From positions 104,501 to 168,500 of the forward strand of contig JACATO010002458.1 of the NCBI GenBank assembly GCA_018389105.1: a DNA stretch of 64,000 nucleotides. Reading direction: 5' to 3'. Below, piece after piece: positions 1 to 11,322 of the stretch. Every line of letters begins with the position of its first letter. The stretch's first letter is position 1. The notes under the pieces are model-generated. The model was not told the DNA's origin. It made no database searches and saw nothing but the letters and a program-made list of their open reading frames with translations. The stretch comes from Nautilus pompilius. Taxonomy: Eukaryota > Mollusca > Cephalopoda > Nautilida > Nautilidae. The translations under genes and the position numbers were made by a program.

Positions 1-2
1 TC

Positions 3-80
3 TCGGACCTGATTGGTCTGGCGCCGAAAACTGTCGATCAGATGGCTCTGTCGGATACGGGATGGAGCCTGGCGAACTAA
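3..80 (+). CDS. possible 3' end of a plus-strand gene (unidentified)
   Basis: A reading frame enters from the left edge and stops at TAA 78-80. Its 25 codons read like ordinary protein (it includes GLAPKTVDQMALSDTGW) and most third positions are G or C. An AATAAA lies 52 bp past the stop, as expected for a 3' UTR. A second frame (from base 2, stop TAG 122-124, 40 codons) is also open, so the frame choice is uncertain. I do not recognise the product. The stretch is too short to exclude chance. Confidence 0.3.
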   Translation, partial: SDLIGLAPKTVDQMALSDTGWSLAN

Positions 81-132
81 TTGTCTTTCGTAACCGTGTT
101 GTCTGCAGATCCGCCTCCAGCTAGCCACACAC

Positions 133-138
133 AATAAA
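133..138 (+). promoter_or_regulatory. candidate polyadenylation signal AATAAA
   Basis: This is a canonical AATAAA hexamer just after the two candidate stop codons at 78-80 and 122-124. It could end the transcript of the gene entering from the left. The hexamer also occurs by chance in AT-rich DNA. Confidence 0.3.
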
Positions 139-147
139 GTAATCTTT

Positions 148-1200
148 ATGCGCTTCTCCAGAACACTGACGGGGGGAAAAGCTATTTTTCTGGTCTTTCT
201 GGAATTATTCAGTTATTTGCTGGGATTTAAGCTTAGATTTCCCCTTTCTACAAGAAATACTACTAATTTGAAAAGAAAATACAAACAAACAAATATGCAT
301 AACAGATTTAATCAGAATTATTCATTGTACAGACCGTGTGCAGGAAATGGTGAAGCATTTATTATTTTGCCAACTGTGACGTGTGCATGTGAAGTTGATG
401 AATTGGGAAAAGATTTAATGATAACCCCAACATGTCTCATGGCTAAAGTCACCCGTATGCAAATGAAAGCCTTTCAATACAAACAAATTTCACATTGGGT
501 TAATTATTTATTTGTTTGTTGGCTTCTCAAAATTGGCTGTGGAATAAGAAAAGTTTCCTTTTTCACAAGCGGTTGTGGAATTCGGTTTTACGACAGAAAT
601 GAATTATCCTCTCCGTGGTTTATTAGGGAGCTATAAATCAGGGCTCAGCTACAACCAACTGAGCAGATTCTGTTACACAATGTAAACAACTTGGCATTGT
701 TAGTGGTGCGGGGAAGCCGTGTACCAAGACCTCATAAAACAAAAAACAACATGTTATAAACGGCCTTTCTCGCAATCATCTCAATGGCTTTTGTTTGTCT
801 CGTACTCGCGGCCAGGAGGGAAGACCGGCGGATTGCACGCGCCTTCTCCAGGGGACGACAGCGATCGTGGTCTAAACGCTTTGTTTTTTGTTTTTTTTTT
901 GCGAAGGAACAGAGACGAATAACTCGCCCCCCTCCCCCACCCCCGAGGCCAACAAGGGAACATAAAGCTCTCGTCCGGAAGAAAAGCCGAGTTACGTAAT
1001 TTAATGGTAAGAAAGTTGAGAAGACGGACACCGGTGTCGGTCTGGCGGTGATAAACTCGCGAACGAGAATTTGACTTTCCGATAATAAAAAAAAAAAAAA
1101 AGAATGTGACCAATTAAAGGACGTGAATAGTTAATGAATTTAAAATCTCAAGCAAAGGAATTCGCGAAGATAGACATTGCTGCCCGGGAAGCATCAGTTT
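148..1200. other. non-coding stretch
   Basis: A plus-strand frame of 162 codons (148-636) is the longest non-repeat frame here. Its composition is that of AT-rich DNA and I see no domain, so I do not call it a gene. The rest holds poly-T/poly-A runs (888-900, 1087-1101) and a C-rich run near 930-943. Confidence 0.5.
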
Positions 1201-1235
1201 ACTAGCAGACACAGAATATGCTTTTATATATATAT

Positions 1236-1640
1236 ACAGGGTGTCCCAAAACCATGTATACAACTTTTTCCCATGACTTAGTAAACGAAACAGAAGAATT
1301 ACTTGATAGGAATTTCGCTGTACAAGCCAGGAATTCCGAACACATTACAATACAGGGCATCAACAGTTCCGTGTTGGATTTCGTGGAAGGTAGCTGGACA
1401 ACCACCGGGAAAAGTCTGGGGAACGTGGCGGGTATTTCACCGGTTTGCGAAGCTCCCGGTTAAGTGTTCATCCAAAAATGCCCGTACGTTCTTGTCACAC
1501 CCTGAAGACACGTGGCGTCACAGGCATACTGTTGCGTTTCACGGTGCCGCCATTCGTGAGTTTCCAAATGAAATGCGTCTCGATGTGGAGGGACAAAAGG
1601 CTTTTATTTGCTGGCACCTCGAATGACTGTACACGAGGTG
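1236..1640 (-). mobile_element. mariner/Tc1-like transposase remnant
   Basis: Read on the minus strand, pieces in shifting frames resemble the catalytic core of mariner-type transposases. A DAFHLETHEWRHRETQ-like piece near 1530-1590 resembles the 'DEAHFHL...VN..N.RYW' block. A piece like 'RTYGHFWMNT' near 1470-1490 is followed by 'PPRSPDFSR' near 1410-1435, matching the usual end 'FLDEHFP...PPRSPDLTPLDF'. The minus-strand 3' end meets 'acagggtgtcccaaaa' at 1236-1252, a common terminal motif of such elements. It has several frameshifts and the N-terminal part is not seen, so it is dead. The family is inferred from motif order only. Confidence 0.5.
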
Positions 1641-1670
1641 TGCGGATAATCATCCTTCTGACCACCAAAG

Positions 1671-1775
1671 CCGAGGGCAAGAGCTCGATTCCCAGTCGGA
1701 ACCGGCCTGGTTTTCCGTATCTCGATGGCATAGTTTCCGAACAGTCCCGACCTATTCCCACATCTAAAAACTAAC
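1671..1775 (+). mobile_element. SINE-like fragment, 'cggtttggcgtacctcccctgg' family
   Basis: A B-box-like 'agctcgattcccagtcgg' is followed by 'cctggttttccgtatctcg' and 'ggcatagtttcc', ending in 'cccacatctaaaaac'. The same order of blocks recurs near 17.2, 45.3 and 53.0 kb. No A box is visible, so this is a 5'-truncated copy. Confidence 0.5.
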
Positions 1776-3045
1776 ACTTAGGGATTTTCTTTCTTCCCGG
1801 CTCCGACGCGGAAGTAGAAAGTTCCGGGAATCTCGTGGCGCAGAGCAGCCAGCGCCGTCTAGCAGACAAACTCCCCGCTTTGCTCTCCGTCACCAGGTGT
1901 GTTTCGACTGGTGTAGAGAGTTGTTACATCTGTCCGGGAGACTGCCGCACGGGACAGCTCTGTCTACCTCTACCTAGTTCGTGTGGGATTAGGCCGGCAA
2001 AACACCATCTTTTGGTCTTTCCGTATCACGGATTAACCCGTAGCTCGATTAGAGACGCCAATATCCTTTAACGCCGTGTTTTGCAAGCGGTTCAGCTAAC
2101 TTCAGAATTTACTTTCTAGCTTGTTATTTCTCATATTTCTCTATCTCCGCCGGGAGGGCTTCTTGATCTCCGACGACGTCGTCGGACAGTTCGCGACACC
2201 GAGGTCGAAACAAGTATCTGCAGCATCTCCCTCTTCTTTCCTACGTAAATATCTTGATTATTCTTTATTTTTTGTGTTTAAAGTATTATGGATGAAAAGC
2301 GTTTTAGAAAGCAAGCAATACGTTACCGTGACTAAAGCTTTGGGCAGTGTATTTAGACAATGACTTTATGAAGCAAGGTCTGCAACTATGGTTGGCTTAG
2401 ATATAATAAGGGAGAATTTATTATTGTACACAGTTTGCATAACAATGCCCACGCAGAATATCCAAGATGTATTAGAATTATTTAAAAAGTAATAGCTAAC
2501 AAATTACGAGGAGTATTTCTAAACATCTAGAGCAGCAAACACCGTTTGTCACAGGATGACAATTCATCTTTAACTTCATCTTTAATGACTGCCACAGAGA
2601 CACAAAATAAATCCTTTTTTTTTTATGTGGTGATTGACATTAAATATGAAAACTAAAATATGAAATAAATGCCACGTTAATTGGTTTGTAGATGGTGTAA
2701 GTCATCTTACAATGATCGGGCCTAAGTTTCGGTCGATAATCGCCAATCGTTCTCAGATATCGATAAGAGATCGGAGGTTAAGTTTGAGGCTGGCGGCACC
2801 CTGGATATTCCATAAACGAGCAGAGCGGCGACCACTCTAACCAGTGCCGCGGTACTCGACGCTTTGTTGGTTACTATGATAAATTCTTTGACCATCGTAA
2901 ATCATGGATTACAGCGCCTTTTGAAAGATCGCCATCACTTACAAGGCTGGCTGGAGCAACATCTTAGATTTACGGCGGGCACCTTTTTTTTTTTTTCCGA
3001 CAAGAAATAATTAATTATCTATTTTACATGTTTTTGTCATCCGCC

Positions 3046-3047
<2 letters not shown>
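1776..3047. other. non-coding stretch
   Basis: No credible coding. At 2690-2990 there is a more GC-rich block whose minus strand contains an A-box-like 'ctggttagagtggtcgcc' (around 2833-2850). It may be part of another tRNA-related repeat, but I see no B box. Confidence 0.4.
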
Positions 3048-3076
<29 letters not shown>

Positions 3077-3093
3077 CACAACCAACACACACA
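3048..3093. repeat. (CA)n microsatellite
   Basis: A CA dinucleotide tract, interrupted at 3075-3083. Confidence 0.95.
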
Positions 3094-3230
3094 CCGGGTC
3101 GTGGATAGGACCGCCCGACCGAAACCGTCGCGCAGACAGACGCCCACGAAGCGCTTGACAACAAGTTGCCGTTATTCAGAAATGGACTCGATGTAAGAAC
3201 CGCTTATTGCGTCAACCCCGTTAGCGCGCG

Positions 3231-3240
3231 GGAGAGAGAG

Positions 3241-3298
<58 letters not shown>

Positions 3299-3507
3299 AG
3301 AGATGGAGAGAGAGAGAGAGATATGGGGAGAGAGAGAGAGAGAGATGGGGAGAGAGAGGAGAGAGATAGGGGAGAGAGAGAGATGGAGAGAGAGAGGAGA
3401 TATGGGGAGAGAAGAGGCAGAGAGAGAGAGAGAGAGAGAGATGAGATGGTGAGAGAAGCAGAGCTAGAGAGAGAGAGAGATGGGGAGAGAGAGAGATGGA
3501 GAGAGAT
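3231..3507. repeat. (GA)n tract with GATGGG interruptions
   Basis: About 280 bp of almost pure purine on the plus strand, with repeated 'gagatgggga'-type interruptions. It joins directly to a long pyrimidine tract at 3508, giving a strand-switch junction. Confidence 0.95.
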
Positions 3508-3752
3508 CGCTCTCGCTATTGGGTCTCTCCTTTCTCTCTCTCTACTCATCTCTCTCGTCGCTCCTCTTTGCGATATTCTCTCTCATCATCATCAGCTCTC
3601 TCTCTCTCAGTTCTCTCTATCTCTCTATCTCATCTCTCTCGCTATTTATCTCTTTCTCTCTCTCTCTTTTTCGCTCTCTGGTCCTCTCTCTCGCTCTCTC
3701 TCGCTCTCTCTCTGCTCTCTCTCTCTCTCTCTCTCCTCTCCTCTCTTTCTCT

Positions 3753-3785
<33 letters not shown>

Positions 3786-4104
3786 TTTTCTCTTCTCTTC
3801 CTCTCTCTCTCTCTCTATGTTTCTTATCTCCTTTCTCTCTCTCGCTTCTCTCTTTTTCTCCTCGCTCTCTCTCTCGCTCTCTCTCTCTTTTTTTCGTCTC
3901 ATCTCTCTCTTTCTCTTCTCTCTCTCTCTCTTTTTCTCTCTCTTCCTGCTCTCTCGCTCTCTCTCTCTCTCTCTCTCGCTCTCTACGCTCGCGCTTTTTT
4001 TTCTCTCTCTCTCTCTCTCTCCCTCTCTCCTCTCTCCTCTCTCTCATCTGACTCCCGCTCTCTCTCTCTCTCCTCTCTCTCTCTTTCTCTCTCCTCTCTC
4101 TCTC

Positions 4105-4135
<31 letters not shown>

Positions 4136-4250
4136 CCTCTCTCTCTCCTCTTTCTCTCTCTCTCCTCTCTCTCTTTTCCTCTCTCTCTCCCTTTACCTTC
4201 CTTTCCCCCCCCCCCAACCATCCTACCCTACCCCCCCCCCCCCCCCCTCT
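3508..4250. repeat. (CT)n tract ending in C-rich runs
   Basis: About 690 bp of CT-rich simple repeat, then C homopolymers at 4205-4247. Long serine/leucine frames on the plus strand and arginine/glutamate frames on the minus strand are translation artefacts of the dinucleotide. Confidence 0.95.
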
Positions 4251-4269
4251 TTTCTTCTTCTTTTTTTAT

Positions 4270-4389
4270 TTAACACGAACCTTTCTTACATCGTCTTCGA
4301 TAAAACGTTTTGCAAAGCGCATCGCGACAGTCCATTAGACCCAAGAAGGCGGCCAATGACAAATGGTATTCAGTGCTAAAGGTCGCACT
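4270..4389. repeat. dispersed repeat, copy 1 (partner at 8480-8612)
   Basis: It shares an ordered series of blocks with 8480-8612: 'ttaacacgaa', 'cttacatcgtc', 'gacagtccattag', 'caagaaggcgg', 'caatgacaaatg' and 'gcact'. The two copies are in the same orientation and differ by many substitutions and small indels. The family is unknown to me. Both lie next to a GA/CT microsatellite. Confidence 0.75.
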
Positions 4390-4744
4390 GGAAACGTGTC
4401 CTGGTGAGAAACGCGGAGGAAGCCTCAGCAATAATTTCCGTCAAACAAATGAATTTACCTGTAGCAGTGGGGTTCCGGACCCTTTTTGGGACTTTCGGAT
4501 CGGTAAAAAAAATAAATGTCTGGCAATGGGATTTTTGCGGGCCAGTAAATGAACTGACAGATTCCTGGAACAGGAACTTCGTTGTTACTGTACGTATAGG
4601 TCGGCTTACTGAAATAATATTGTTGTACAGGGAAAGGGCGATGTGCAATGTGAAAATTGGAAAGGTAATCTGACAAAAGAAATGATAAAAAAGATTTCAA
4701 AACTTGGGAAAACATAAAAACTTGAACAGAAAATAAAAAGAAAC

Positions 4745-6345
4745 ATTTACCTGGTGCCGGCGAGACTTCTGCTCCTTCTTCTACGGTACAAACTGATGAA
4801 TGCGAGGTTCGACGGCAAGCCTGATCCTGACCGCTGTCTTTGAGAAAGAAGGCTGCCAAGAATCCAACTTTACAAAGATCCATGAATGGGGAAAGCGCTC
4901 TTAACGCGAGGTTACTTAACTCTGGATATTCAGAGCTAACCTTGGTCCAACACGCAGTTGGTGTTATTTCACTTCGGAAGAGTGCCTCCAATCCTTTGTC
5001 ACCTGAGAGCTCAATCAGCGCATCTTCATGCACAGTATTTTAGTTACCTCATTTTTTTTTTTTGGTAAATGGGCTTCGGATTATCGCCGGCAGGGAAGTA
5101 ACCGCCAAACTGGTTTAAGGAAGATTTTTGGTAGCGGTAGTCAAATTAAAAACAACGGCGTCTTCTCCGCATCCGTCCAATACGGAAACAACATCGGGGG
5201 AACACACCAAAACATTCTCTTCAGGTTTGTTATTCCCAAACCTGTAATACTGTACATTCTTGGAGCCATCGATCTTCCCAAACATTCGGAACAGTGAAGT
5301 AATCTTTCTTTGCAGGGAAAGATCAATGGTACATATGTCCGCTAAGAATGCAAGCTTTGGCTCTTGGATGAGTTTTGCCCAAACGGACTACTTTTTGTTG
5401 AGAAATGATGTCAGTTCATTACGGAGTTTAAGGATAGGAAAATACTTTTTACGCAGCAGCAGCTGTTGGTGCACCTTCCCGTCTTGTCGCACAACAATGA
5501 AAACAAGGGAGAATTAAGGGCATTGGCTTTCACGAAATTGACAAATGTAGCGGTTTCTTTGAGGACCTCATGTAGTTCGGCGGACGTTTTTTTTCCGTGA
5601 CGCAGTGTATCGCTCCGCAGTTGGGTGCAGCTGCTTAGATTCTGTGAATTCCTGTCATGGCCTGCTGCTCCGTCTATGCGTACACCAACACAACAGGTCC
5701 AGCTTAATTCAGGGGCAATAAAAGTGTTAATGAAAAGCTCAAAACCCGCTGCACCTGTAGTGTCACATGAGAGCTTACAGGGTTACTTCTCCAATCCCGC
5801 TGTTATTTCCATATCGCACGTACACCCAGCAGAATTTTCTTGTCTATGTCTGCTGATGCGTCGAAATGCATTTTGCTGATTTTAAATATTTCCAATAGCT
5901 GGTGTTCAATATCCTAATCCCGATCCTTCAACTCTCGTGTTATTCGACAAGGATACGCAGTTAATTTTCTTTCTGGAGCTGCTGAATCGCCAAAAAGTTC
6001 CTCAACAAACGTCTTCGATGCAGGGGAAAAGCATCAATTCCTCGCCAACAGGAAATGACCTTCTAGACTTCGATTCCCTAGTATGCACAGAACTTCGGAC
6101 AACTGCTGCTGCCCATTAAATCGGTCTCGCCTTTACCTAGAATATTCTCTCGGGTTTTCCTGCTATTCTCTGCGCATCGTAGCGCAAATACCTTTACAGC
6201 TTTGTTGGATTTCATTGTGTCATTCGAAAGGACAATGCTACATCCAGCGCACTGAGGCTTTCTCATATCGCCGATCCACGAATTATCGGATTTTCGATTG
6301 ACAGCAGCCTGTTTCTCGCACGGCGACTCGTTCACCTCTTGCTCA
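4745..6345 (-). pseudogene. hAT transposase pseudogene, ZBED5-like
   Basis: Read on the minus strand, this region follows the order of the ZBED5-type hAT transposase family, with stops and frameshifts. It opens with a BED-type zinc-finger piece 'PQCAGCSIVLSNDTMK' (about 6190-6265). Next comes 'IEHQLLEIFKISKMHFDAS' (about 5855-5912), where family members have a catalytic-site 'DESTD'. Then 'QQAMTG' with 'GAIHCV' (about 5590-5665) matches 'GAAAMTG...ATHCV'. Last is the dimerisation end with 'YPELSNLALRALSPF' and 'KVGFLAAFFLKDS' (about 4840-4930). The longest unbroken piece is 192 codons (4455-5033), but only its first two thirds resemble the family. With several in-frame stops it cannot make a transposase. 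I identified no terminal inverted repeats or 8-bp duplications. Confidence 0.82.
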
Positions 6346-8479
6346 GTGAACGGAGCATCACCAGCACGAGCATTTGCCTTGCTTGCTCCACTACTTTATT
6401 CATTACTTCTAGATGTGAATTTAAAATTCCGCGGAGTGTTTTCGTTAACCATGTTAGGTCTATAGCATCATCGCTAAGGAACGAACAGTACAGATTGCTC
6501 ACCTGAACCATTCTTTTCGGCGAATATTTTTTTTTATTTTTCTCTGCTCATTTCCTTATTTAAAACAACGATATGGCCTTTTGACGTTGGAATATTCCGT
6601 TCTTATTAGGAGCATGAACTTCCTCTTCCCAGTGGATACAAATGAGATAGATTCATTGTTGGAAAGAACAGATTAAGAGTAACGGTCTAACCTTCTTCAG
6701 ATAATCTAAATATTTAACGAAATACCTACAACGAACGTCCAGTTTGAGCTTTCGTCCTTGTTGTAGCTATTATTATCACTATAATTCCCGAAACGGGGCC
6801 AGCAGCACATTCAGCCCCTATATTGTGGCCTTTGCTTAAAAGCCATCGCCGTATTATGTAAAAAAATACTTCATCTTTAATGACTAATTTAAAGAAACAA
6901 ACATACACAAAGATCTTCACATGGCATTTAAGCTTTCATGTTTAAAGATGTTCTTACCGTAAAGTGGAATTTTCATTCAGTGTGAAGCCATTTGAGAAGG
7001 ATTCGACCGTCCAGGCTGAAATACTTTTTTTAAAATCATTTGTTAGGGTTGCAACAAACTGCTCAGAAAGCTCATTCTCGCTCGAGCACTCACCAATCCA
7101 TAGAACGCAATTAGAATCATAATTCCCTGACACTTAATTTGGTTAAATTTAGTTTATCTTCGAATGTATTTTCCCCAACCGTGTGTTACATCATAATTGC
7201 CTCATCAAAATTAACTTTTGAAAGAAAGAGATGTGTGTGTGTGTGTGAGTGTGTGGTCATCTTGAACTAAAAATGATGTAACACACATTTCGCTGTTTAA
7301 CCCCGTCAAATAGTCAAATACACCCAGCGAATTACTGACTTCCGGTTTTGTGCAGACCTTCTGATGCCAAGCTTGACTTGGCAGACTGGTAAGCTGTCGC
7401 GTTCTCTTTTTGTTGTTGTTGTTGTTGTTTTTCCAACGTATGTTCTTATATTTGTTATAGATTTAGGATTACTTTTCACTGTTCATTCCAAAACAGCGGG
7501 ACAATAAATCAGTCCAAATCCTAATTACTAATTCACTTCTCCCCAGCATGTTTTCAAGACCTATCAGCCTGTTTTAAATCCACGAATGGTTCCATTCCAC
7601 CTCTTGTCTTCGTTTCCTATTCCAGCTGCTGTAGCAGGTAATGGCCATGGGCCTTTCAACGGGAACCGTTACACAATCGCAACGAACGAGCGCGACAGAC
7701 GTAGGAGAGTATCCAGAAGTTTCGTCCTTCTCTTTATACTTCCCAGAGGTCTTATCAGACCGACTCAGGATTGTCTGCGATAGCACGGTATATCAAAAGG
7801 CTAACCGTTTTTGTCAGCTCTTTTTGTAAACTTCTTCTCCTTCTTCTTCTCTTTCTACTGTCATGACCGGGTAAAATGATGCAGGTGCTTGAGCAGTAGT
7901 CTATGTCAAGAGTAAAAAGGGCATCCGTAAATTATACAGATATATGTTGGTGGTAATCGGCTTTATGATCTACGGCTGAATCAAAGGCGTTACAGCCACG
8001 TGGACTTTATCGCTCTCCACTACGTCATTCATCAGAAATAGACAAGCTGACATGCTACACACATATACTGCACATATATTTAAAATTTGGGAAAATCGGA
8101 ACATATTGAATACTAATTCCACAAATTCAAGTCTTTTTACGTTTTATTTGTATACAACTACACTACCAGTCATAATTGTGGACTCATCAACGAACCACTA
8201 CTCTTATGGAGGAGTTTTCCACAGGAGATCAGTAATTATTTATTTTAAAATCTTTTAAAAAAAAAAAAATTTTTAACCCCTACCAGGTCGTGTTTGAGCC
8301 ACACGACAGAACTCCCTATATACAAATAACTACGACAAGTTGTTGTGATTCGGAAAGGAAGAACACACGTACTGCCAACGCTTCCTAGCGCGAGCGAGCG
8401 AATAAAAGCTTTTAATAGCGAGAAGCGACTTGGAATAAGTTGGGGGTGGGAACGGCTTGTAATGTCCTGTCCTGTTGTG
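6346..8479. other. non-coding stretch
   Basis: AT-rich with no credible coding. It contains a (TG)n tract at 7232-7254 and a (TTG)n run at 7411-7430. The upstream half may hold terminal sequence of the hAT element, but I cannot delimit it. Confidence 0.5.
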
Positions 8480-8612
8480 TTTAACACGAATCTCTCTTAC
8501 ATCGTCTCTTCGATGGAACGTCTGCAAAACACATCGTGGGCTATGCACGACAGTCCATTAGCTTCAAGAAGGCGGTCAATGACAAATGTTTCACGTTGCA
8601 AAAGGCCGCACT
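8480..8612. repeat. dispersed repeat, copy 2 (partner at 4270-4389)
   Basis: Same blocks in the same order and orientation as 4270-4389, with a few extra bases ('ggctatgcac') before 'gacagtccattag'. It ends just before a (TG)n(GA)n microsatellite. Confidence 0.75.
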
Positions 8613-8637
8613 AGATAGATAAATGTAGACAGATATA

Positions 8638-8665
8638 TATGTGTGTGTGTGACGTTAGTACAGAC

Positions 8666-8746
<81 letters not shown>

Positions 8747-8781
8747 TGCAGATGGAGATGGAGATGGAGAGAGAGAGAGAT
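8638..8781. repeat. (TG)n then (GA)n microsatellite with a TGACGTTAGTACA motif
   Basis: A TG run is followed by 'tgacgttagtacagacag' (from 8650), then GA repeats with GATG interruptions. The motif is a one-base variant of the TGACGTCAGTACA found inside GA tracts at 25.6-25.85 kb. Confidence 0.9.
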
Positions 8782-9549
8782 GATAAATGCGATCACATCA
8801 TAACACGCTTTTTATGTGTACATTTTCTGACAGATATGCAGATATCAACTATATGTGGTAATAGAATAATTATATATGAAATTTTGGATATTTCACTGGT
8901 TGCACCGCTGTTACGACAATAAGAATAAGAACTTGGGATTTTATCAGCAATTTGTCGCCAGTCAGAAACTGATGTTTAGTAGATTCTACGATGCTTAGTC
9001 AGTCTGTTGCGTAGAACTTGTGTATAGTTATACTTAATGTGTAGCGAATCGTCTAAAATGTCAATGCTCTCAAACAAAGGCATATGCCGTGTTTAAAACC
9101 AGACTTTTGGAGTCTAAATCATTAAAGTTGCATTTTTGAAAATAAATATTAGAAGTTTAAAATACGGTACTTAGATATCCAAGTGGTGAGCATGGATGGC
9201 GAACTCGCTTACTGTCGGCATAACGCAAGAACGAACCTCAAAACAGCGTCAAGGGTTAGACCCAGCACGAGTTTCATTTGTGCATAGGAAAAGAAAGAAA
9301 AAAAAACAACAACATCATAAGAGATCCGTACCATCGCGGGGGATTTTGTTTCTTTTTTAATAAAGTTGGATGTAGGCGCCATTTAATCATTTAAAAATTC
9401 GAAATCCGCCCGGCCCCTGACTGGTTTGAGGGGGTGTCTCAGGATGTGGCCGGGAAGATGGCAAAGCCGCCTGAAACCACGCGCTGACACTAAACCAGCG
9501 ACCACAGCTCGCCTCTCCCGTTAATGGTCCGGGTGATAACCGAGAGACA
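8782..9549. other. non-coding stretch
   Basis: No credible coding. A region near 9180-9275 has loose A/B-box-like words ('tggatggcgaactcgc', 'gggttagaccc') and could be a worn tRNA-derived repeat. Confidence 0.35.
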
Positions 9550-9655
9550 CTCGTGGTTAGCTCCCGAGTCTCCAGACGGCGCTGCGCTCATCCCTTTCTT
9601 CGGTCGCCTTAGTTCGAATCGTAAAAGTAAAAGAAGAAAAAAAAATACATTTTAA
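9550..9655 (+). mobile_element. possible tRNA-derived SINE fragment
   Basis: An A-box-like 'gtggttagctcccgag' (about 9553) and a B-box-like 'agttcgaatcg' (about 9612) lie 60 bp apart, followed by an A-rich tail. The promoter boxes are recognisable but the cloverleaf is not, so this is not a tRNA gene. Confidence 0.28.
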
Positions 9656-10769
9656 AATTCCACGCTCGTGAATGCTAGTTAGCGGCGACGGGACGCCATT
9701 TTATCGTGATTCAAAGACGGTACTTTTCGTTTCCATGGCAACCTCCGACCATCTGAAAATAGAACCTTACTGACGAGAAGCGTTGCGACTGGAGGCCGGA
9801 TTTCTTCCCGCTCGAGAGGAAGCATCTTCCGGCCCTTTTCTGTTGTTTTTTTTTTTTTTTTCGGATTTCGGTCCACTTGGTAACAAACAGCAGGCAGCCA
9901 TATCACTGGAGAAGGCGTTCGCCGACATCTTATTTCTCTCAAATTCACAGGACTGCTCCGGGTTTTCTTTTCTGCGCGTGAGAGACGAAAGACGTCGCCG
10001 CCCTCGTCTGACAGCCATTAACAATATTCGGCTGCAATCAATCGGAATATTAATCAAAATTGAAACGGTCCCCTGAAGTCAGATCGTTGTATCGCTTATC
10101 GTCTGAGAAGGGCTTTTATTTGTATAAAGAGGGCAGCACCTCGTTTTCATCGCGTTTCTTCAGAACGAGGTTCGATTTCTCGGAAGCCCGCAGATGACGT
10201 CGCACCGGAACCCACCAGCTTCCGTTATTTGTACCTGTGTAGTAGTGCATCCGTCAGAACTAATTAGCCGTTCCTTCGATGGTTATCAGTAAATATCATG
10301 TTAAATTCATCTTTGTCGGTAAATGTCTCTAAATGTGACGGAAAGATGAACGCTAGACGTGGTCCGTTACCTCTCGCGTAAATAGTAAAGGCCAATACTT
10401 TTGGATGCCAGCTGTATTCCGTATCAGTGATTTCCTCCAGCCCTTCCCCGCGCGGCTGCCAGGTGTCACGTTGTAGCACCGGGAGCCGCGGTGCGATTCT
10501 TCATTTCCACTACAACAAATCGTCCGTTTGTGTACCATGATATACGGCGGTCTCGCCGAATTTAACCGGGCGACAACGAGCCGCGAAGACCGAGCCTTCG
10601 TTCTACGTGACGCTACTTTGTGTCATCACGGAATCTTAATGGTTTCTTACGCTTCTTTTCTGCATAAAACATTAACCGATGTCAGAGAAACGTGTTTCCG
10701 CGTAATGAGTTTTTAATGATTTATCTTTGCACTCAAGGAATATTACAAAAACAAAGAGAGAAACAAACA

Positions 10770-10824
<55 letters not shown>

Positions 10825-11307
10825 GAAACAACCTCCTACGCTTTCCAGTTTTGCTCTTCCCCGCACCGACAAACGAGACAGTCTGGCTGAGCATCTCCAA
10901 CCCACATCCTTCGTCTTCATCGCTGATTTCTCCTCCGGAATATGCATCCCACGATGTACATCGAAAACAACCTTAGAAATTACGATTCACTGAGATGGTT
11001 AGAAAAGTACGGAACCTATGAACGATTCTGGTCTTTTAGGTTAACCTACAGACGTTTCCCAGGTGACTTTACAAAAGATTTTTAAAACTGTTTTTAGGGG
11101 AAATGCCAAGAGTCCTACATGCTTGTGAGTAACACCGCGAACCATCAGGTGTGAGATACAAAAAAGTTTTAAAAATATATATATATATATATATAAAAGC
11201 TTTCTTTCTGTCTTTCTATTAGTTATTAGAAAATGTATTTAACTTTAATTATATCGATGGAATGCTTTGGCAAACCAAACATTGTATGAGAAAAGTGTGA
11301 ATGTTAT
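9656..11307. other. non-coding stretch with AT microsatellites
   Basis: It contains a poly-T run at 9846-9861, a (TA)n tract at 10773-10824 and a short (TA)n at 11177-11195. No credible coding on either strand. Confidence 0.5.
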
Positions 11308-11322
11308 ATATATATAAGTTAT
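11308..11322. repeat. left target-site duplication of the 11.3-kb SINE
   Basis: The 15-bp 'atatatataagttat' is identical to 11598-11612. Confidence 0.8.

Noticed and set aside
148-636. 162-codon plus-strand frame
   Set aside because: AT-rich composition, no recognisable domain, no splice or promoter support. A frame this long is expected by chance in a 64-kb window.
3323-4379. Serine/leucine-rich plus-strand frames up to 299 codons and arginine/glutamate-rich minus-strand frames
   Set aside because: They are translations of CT/GA dinucleotide repeats, open in several frames at once.
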